DNA of 64,000 nt, taken from Bacteroides sp. (lineage in GTDB: Bacteria > Bacteroidota > Bacteroidia > Bacteroidales > Bacteroidaceae). Position numbers and translations under genes: made by a program. Shown piece by piece: positions 60,961 through 64,000 of this stretch (its first letter is position 1; each line of letters opens with the position of its first letter). The stretch covers positions 1 to 64,000 of the forward strand of contig DXLM01000001.1 of assembly GCA_019414725.1 (NCBI GenBank), read 5' to 3'. Below the pieces are notes generated by a model. It saw only the letters and a program-made list of their open reading frames with translations. It was not told the DNA's origin and did no database searches.

Positions 60961-61214
60961 GTAGAACTTACAAGGAGCATCATCCTACCGCACACAATCC
61001 GAAGAATAGAATCCCTACTCCATACCTTGATAAAGAGGGAAAGGTAGAACGTAGAAGAAAAAGAAGAGCTTATGGTTCTCAAGGATGGAAAGGATGGGGA
61101 GGTGAAATCTATTTCAAAAAATACGGAGAAATAATGATGGATGTGGTAGATAAGAAAAAAGCAAGGCGTGAGGCTAAAAAACATATAGAAAATGAATTAC
61201 AGGATCAATTATAA
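60957..61214 (+). CDS. Hypothetical basic protein, 85 aa
   Basis: MSRTYKEHHPTAHNPKNRIP; very basic (RRRKRRAYGSQGW), with a charged helical C-terminus. Coupled to the Thg1-like gene by ATGA; an RNA-binding partner is thinkable. Function unknown. Confidence 0.6.
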   Translation: MSRTYKEHHPTAHNPKNRIPTPYLDKEGKVERRRKRRAYGSQGWKGWGGEIYFKKYGEIMMDVVDKKKARREAKKHIENELQDQL

Positions 61215-61422
61215 TGTAGTCTTGTATAGTGAGACACTCTATGATAAAGAGATTATAGTTAAAAATAAAAGCAATGAGTTGATAGCTAAATGCTCACTTG
61301 AAGATTACCTTAAAAGGAAGCATGGAGATTCATTCAGACAGCTTATTATAACTAGATGTGTTCCTGACTACTTCGGAGGTGCTAATATATTTAACGACTT
61401 ATTTTATGGTAGACAATTTTGA
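61192..61422 (+). CDS. Hypothetical protein, 76 aa
   Basis: MNYRINYNVVLYSETLYDKE; small beta-alpha protein, with IITRCVPDYFGG. Overlaps the genes on both sides. Confidence 0.55.
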   Translation: MNYRINYNVVLYSETLYDKEIIVKNKSNELIAKCSLEDYLKRKHGDSFRQLIITRCVPDYFGGANIFNDLFYGRQF

Positions 61423-62041
61423 ATATTTAGCTAATCTATTTGATGGATTAGTAGATAAAGATGATTTTTATTTCGTTCAAATAATTCAAAGAAAGAAGGA
61501 TGGGGTAGAACTCCCATCCTATACATCTGGTGCTAGAACTATTAGAAGTTTCTACTTTTTTACAAAGGAAGAATTTCTGAGACAAGAGTCATATATAAAG
61601 GACTTGTGTAATAGTAATAATGCTAGAGCTTACTTTTGGATTAATCCTCGAAATACTCTTGATATAGCTTGCGAGTCTATTAAACAATTTGCAGACTTGA
61701 TTAAGAATGGAAATACTAGGCAGGGCATAGCTGTATATGACAGGGCTACTGGTGCCAGTAGAAGTTCTAATTATAAAAAGTTGTGGATTGTTGATATAGA
61801 CTCTAAAGACGACGAATATAGGAATAGGATAATATCTCTAATTAATGAATGTAGAGGAGCAGAGGGAGATAGGATTAAGCATATAATTCCCACTGTTAAT
61901 GGTTATCACCTTATATCTAATGGATTTGATAGACAACAATTTTCTCAGAAGTTGGCATTATATCAACTAGACCAGATTGATATACACGATAATAATCCTA
62001 CCCTATTATATTATAAAACTTTATGTTAGAATTTATCGTAA
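61406..62041 (+). CDS. Possible primase-polymerase-like protein, ends through a TAG
   Basis: About 211 aa; MVDNFEYLANLFDGLVDKDD. KLWIVDIDSKDDEYRN (about 130; DxDxK) and IIPTVNGYHLISNGFD (about 165) evoke AEP-type or HAD-like chemistry of phage proteins; not firm. TAG at 62027 is read as Gln and TAA follows at 62039-62041; as a stop it would end at 62029. Confidence 0.58.
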
Positions 62042-62193
62042 TTCTCATACTAATTATAACTAGCCCAATCTGGATAGCTATTATAGCCGCAGGATTGTGT
62101 TTCTTTACATTGACGCTATATTATATCACCGCTATGATATGTATGGCGCTTATAATTATATTAAGTAAAATTTTTAATAAACTAAGAAGATGA
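62023..62193 (+). CDS. Membrane protein, 56 aa
   Basis: MLEFIVILILIITSPIWIAI and LYYITAMICMALIIILSK: two hydrophobic helices with a short turn and a basic tail. TGA overlaps the next ATG. Function unknown, holin-like in shape. Confidence 0.58.
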   Translation: MLEFIVILILIITSPIWIAIIAAGLCFFTLTLYYITAMICMALIIILSKIFNKLRR

Positions 62194-62336
62194 AAACCTA
62201 TACGTATTATATAGAATTTAAGAAAAGATGTGCAGAAACAGTTACTATAGAAGCTCCAAGTGAGGAGGAAGCTAGAAAGTCTCTAAATGAGACCTTTAGA
62301 AATCTCACTCTGGTAGAGCTTATTTCGGAGGAATAA
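62190..62336 (+). CDS. Small hypothetical protein, 48 aa
   Basis: MKTYTYYIEFKKRCAETVTI, with a helix EEEARKSLNETF. ATGA from the membrane gene; one base before the next ATG. Similar in layout (beta-beta-alpha) to the N-terminus of the following gene. Confidence 0.55.
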   Translation: MKTYTYYIEFKKRCAETVTIEAPSEEEARKSLNETFRNLTLVELISEE

Positions 62337-62337
62337 A

Positions 62338-62775
62338 ATGAAAAGATTTATATATCATATAGAACATACTTATGGGGATGATCAAAATGTTTGGACTACT
62401 GCTGAAGATGAATATGAAGCAGAACAAAATATAAGACATGATTATCATTCAATAAAAAGTTTAACATTAAGAAAGGTAGAGGATATGTATTTAGAAAATG
62501 GTGACGAAGTAATAGAGGCTGATAACGGAAAGTTAATTCTAGCTAATAGTGGAGCTTATTGCGACGAAAATGGAAATCCGACTGGTGGTTGTATTGACTA
62601 TGAAGATACTGATGTATATGTAACAAAGACTGGCAGTGTTTATCATACTAGTAAGGATTGTCCTTCTTTGAAGGCCCGCAATCCTGAAGTTAAGAAAATA
62701 TCTTTATCAGATGCTCGTAAACAAGGATATAAAGCTTGCAAGAGATGTCGAAAGAACTAGAGGTCTCTTTAGTAA
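62338..62775 (+). CDS. Ada/Csd-type metal-binding-tail protein, ends through a TAG
   Basis: About 145 aa; MKRFIYHIEHTYGDDQNVWT. C-terminal YVTKTGSVYHTSKDCPSLKA...YKACKRCRKN is the small zinc/heme-like tail (HxxxC..CxxC) often found on phage and cell-surface proteins. TAGs at 62758 and 62770, TAA 62773; as a stop it would end at 62760. Confidence 0.62.
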
Positions 62776-63125
62776 ACTACCTATGCCCAGTTTGTGGGAA
62801 TATAGCAGAGGAGGGAATCATAATGAATTCCCTTCTTTCTGAAGAAGCTGCAAAAGAGGTAAAGAGTCTACATGGAAAAACTGTAGGTTATTCTGATCAT
62901 GCTTGCAAGGAATGTGCAAAGTATAAGGATGAAGCCTTATTCATAATAGGCATCGACGCAGAAAAATCTGAGAAAGAACCTTGGAGAACTGGAGATATTA
63001 CAGGAATTAATAAAGATTGTCCTTTAGCATTACACATAAAGCCGAATACCAGGACATTAAAGGACGGAACAACGTATTGCTTCATGGATAAAGCATTAGG
63101 TATAGAACTAGGACTATGGAAATGA
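62745..63125 (+). CDS. Zinc-ribbon-like protein, 126 aa
   Basis: MSKELEVSLVNYLCPVCGNI, CKEC (about 54) and a beta-rich second half. Two Cys pairs suggest a zinc ribbon. Overlaps the preceding gene. Function unknown. Confidence 0.6.
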   Translation: MSKELEVSLVNYLCPVCGNIAEEGIIMNSLLSEEAAKEVKSLHGKTVGYSDHACKECAKYKDEALFIIGIDAEKSEKEPWRTGDITGINKDCPLALHIKPNTRTLKDGTTYCFMDKALGIELGLWK

Positions 63126-63298
63126 AGTTAATTAGAAAAGACGAGTTAGCAGAGTTATTAAGGGATAGATGGAAGTTGCGTTGTCTAGAAATGGCAGGTG
63201 TTGATAATTGGACATGGTATGACCAGGCAATGAGTGACTATGAAGCAGATGAATACACTAATGATGAACTAACAAAGGATTACAATGAAGCTAATTAA
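63116..63298 (+). CDS. Hypothetical acidic protein, 60 aa
   Basis: MEMKLIRKDELAELLRDRWK; helical with an acidic C-terminus. Overlaps both neighbours; ATG 63122 is possible too. Upstream of thyX. Confidence 0.55.
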   Translation: MEMKLIRKDELAELLRDRWKLRCLEMAGVDNWTWYDQAMSDYEADEYTNDELTKDYNEAN

Positions 63299-64000
63299 AC
63301 CATATTTTGAAATCTTAGAACAGAAACCTAGAAACATAATCATTCCATCTGATATGGAAATAGGACCTAAAATGGCTAGGCAAGAGCTTATTGACACTGT
63401 ATATAGACAGATTGAAATAGCTGGAAGAACCTGTTACAAATCAGAGGACAAGATTACTCTAGATTCTGCTGCAAAATTTGTTGAGAGAATGGTAAAGTCT
63501 GGACATGGAGCTATGTTAGAGCATGGTACCGTATATCTATTTCTAACGATGTCTTCTAGACAACAGTATTTTAAGTATTGCAGCAATCCTTATTCTGTAG
63601 CTAATAGTACTGGAGAAGCCGAAAAGGGAACTTGGAACGGATTTGTTACTACTAATTATAGAGTATTAGTAGAAAATGGTTGGCTTGAGGATTTGGAATA
63701 TATCTGTAATCCTGGTAAGGAACATGAGAAAAGAATTACGGTTCGATTTGTATGTGATAGAGGAGTAAGCCACGAATTTGTAAGGCATAGAGTGTTTAGT
63801 TTTGCTCAGGAGAGTACCCGTTATTGCAATTATTCCAAGGACAAATTTGGTAATGAGCTTACCTTTATTATTCCATGTTGGGCAGACAGCCTAGCTCTCC
63901 AAGAAGTTAAAGGAACTATCATTAATCATGATGAGTATGGAAATTTAATTGGAGAATACTACTATCATTTAACTGGAAAAGGGAACCCCTGGTTTAAACC
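63285..64000 (+). CDS. thyX: Flavin-dependent thymidylate synthase ThyX (3' truncated)
   Basis: 238 residues visible, cut at the window edge. ThyX motif RHRVFSFAQESTRY (about 167; RHRxxS) is present. Makes dTMP from dUMP with FAD and folate, feeding on dUTPase product. Starts within the end of the small gene before it. Other hallmarks (HGAMLEHGTVYLFL) lie before the motif. Confidence 0.92.
   Translation, partial: MKLIKPYFEILEQKPRNIIIPSDMEIGPKMARQELIDTVYRQIEIAGRTCYKSEDKITLDSAAKFVERMVKSGHGAMLEHGTVYLFLTMSSRQQYFKYCSNPYSVANSTGEAEKGTWNGFVTTNYRVLVENGWLEDLEYICNPGKEHEKRITVRFVCDRGVSHEFVRHRVFSFAQESTRYCNYSKDKFGNELTFIIPCWADSLALQEVKGTIINHDEYGNLIGEYYYHLTGKGNPWFK

Noticed and set aside
1..64000. Suppressor tRNA with CTA anticodon
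   Set aside because: I located every GTTCRANNC-type T-arm and read each anticodon; none is CTA. It must lie outside the window.
1..64000. CRISPR array, integrase or attachment sites of a temperate phage
   Set aside because: No regularly spaced repeats, no integrase, no repressor; the 16-bp repeat at tRNA-Met brackets only a homing gene.

Overview
The window looks like the early/replication half of a large, strictly lytic tailed phage that infects a member of the Bacteroidota, most likely a crAss-like phage (Crassvirales, of the kind with expanded genomes, TAG recoding and group I introns). The assignment is an inference. It rests on the AT-rich, all-plus-strand, tightly overlapping gene layout (ATGA and TAATG junctions throughout); a phage replisome (family A DNA polymerase, DnaB-like helicase, TOPRIM primase, ssDNA-binding protein, RecA-like ATPase, DNA ligase, PD-(D/E)XK nucleases); Bacteroidota-type lipoproteins and an OmpA-type protein; and TAnnTTTG elements like the Bacteroidota -7 promoter box. 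TAG is read as an amino acid, most simply glutamine (translation table 15). Several genes are only intact, or only start and end sensibly, if in-frame TAG is coding. No CTA-anticodon tRNA lies in this window, so it must be elsewhere.

Layout. 1-5.4 kb: tRNA island with Gly(TCC), Gly(GCC), Cys(GCA), Met(CAT), Asn(GTT), Asp(GTC), Thr(TGT) and Glu(TTC), two TAG-rich GIY-YIG endonuclease genes, several structured spacers without genes, and small genes; it is closed by a terminator at 5369. 5.4-12.3 kb: small genes, a GH73-type lytic enzyme, a 671-aa protein with a YfaP/DUF2135-like domain, and a tRNA-Leu(TAA) split by a group I intron that carries an HNH gene. 12.3-23.8 kb: lipoprotein, RNase H, a TAG-rich homing nuclease, an OmpA-like outer-membrane protein, an AAA+ ATPase, an NAD-salvage cluster (NAMPT, HAD phosphatase, PRPP synthetase) and possible spanins. 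23.8-34.3 kb: the replication operon. 34.5-45 kb: a small gene with its own leader and terminator, then nucleotide metabolism: anaerobic ribonucleotide reductase nrdD (split by a second group I intron with HNH gene), nrdG, NMN adenylyltransferase, dUTPase and DNA ligase. 45-64 kb: RNA ligase, sigma-70-family factor, a Tad2-like anti-Thoeris protein, DNA polymerase I, a pseudoknotted RNA candidate, CCA-adding-type nucleotidyltransferase, MazG, polynucleotide kinase/phosphatase, a Thg1-like tRNA polymerase and a truncated thyX.

How the parts fit. Three functional themes run across the window: (i) dNTP and DNA synthesis (NrdDG, ThyX, dUTPase, MazG, PolA replisome); (ii) NAD+ rebuilding plus signal capture (NAMPT, PRPP synthetase, NMNAT, Tad2-like), which together would blunt NAD-consuming host defences; (iii) tRNA supply and repair (nine tRNAs, Pnk, RNA ligase, CCA-type transferase, Thg1-like). 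Overlaid is a heavy load of at least six homing endonucleases in three settings (intron-borne, free-standing, and inserted with displacement of a host-gene 3' end), four of which use TAG codons that most other genes avoid.
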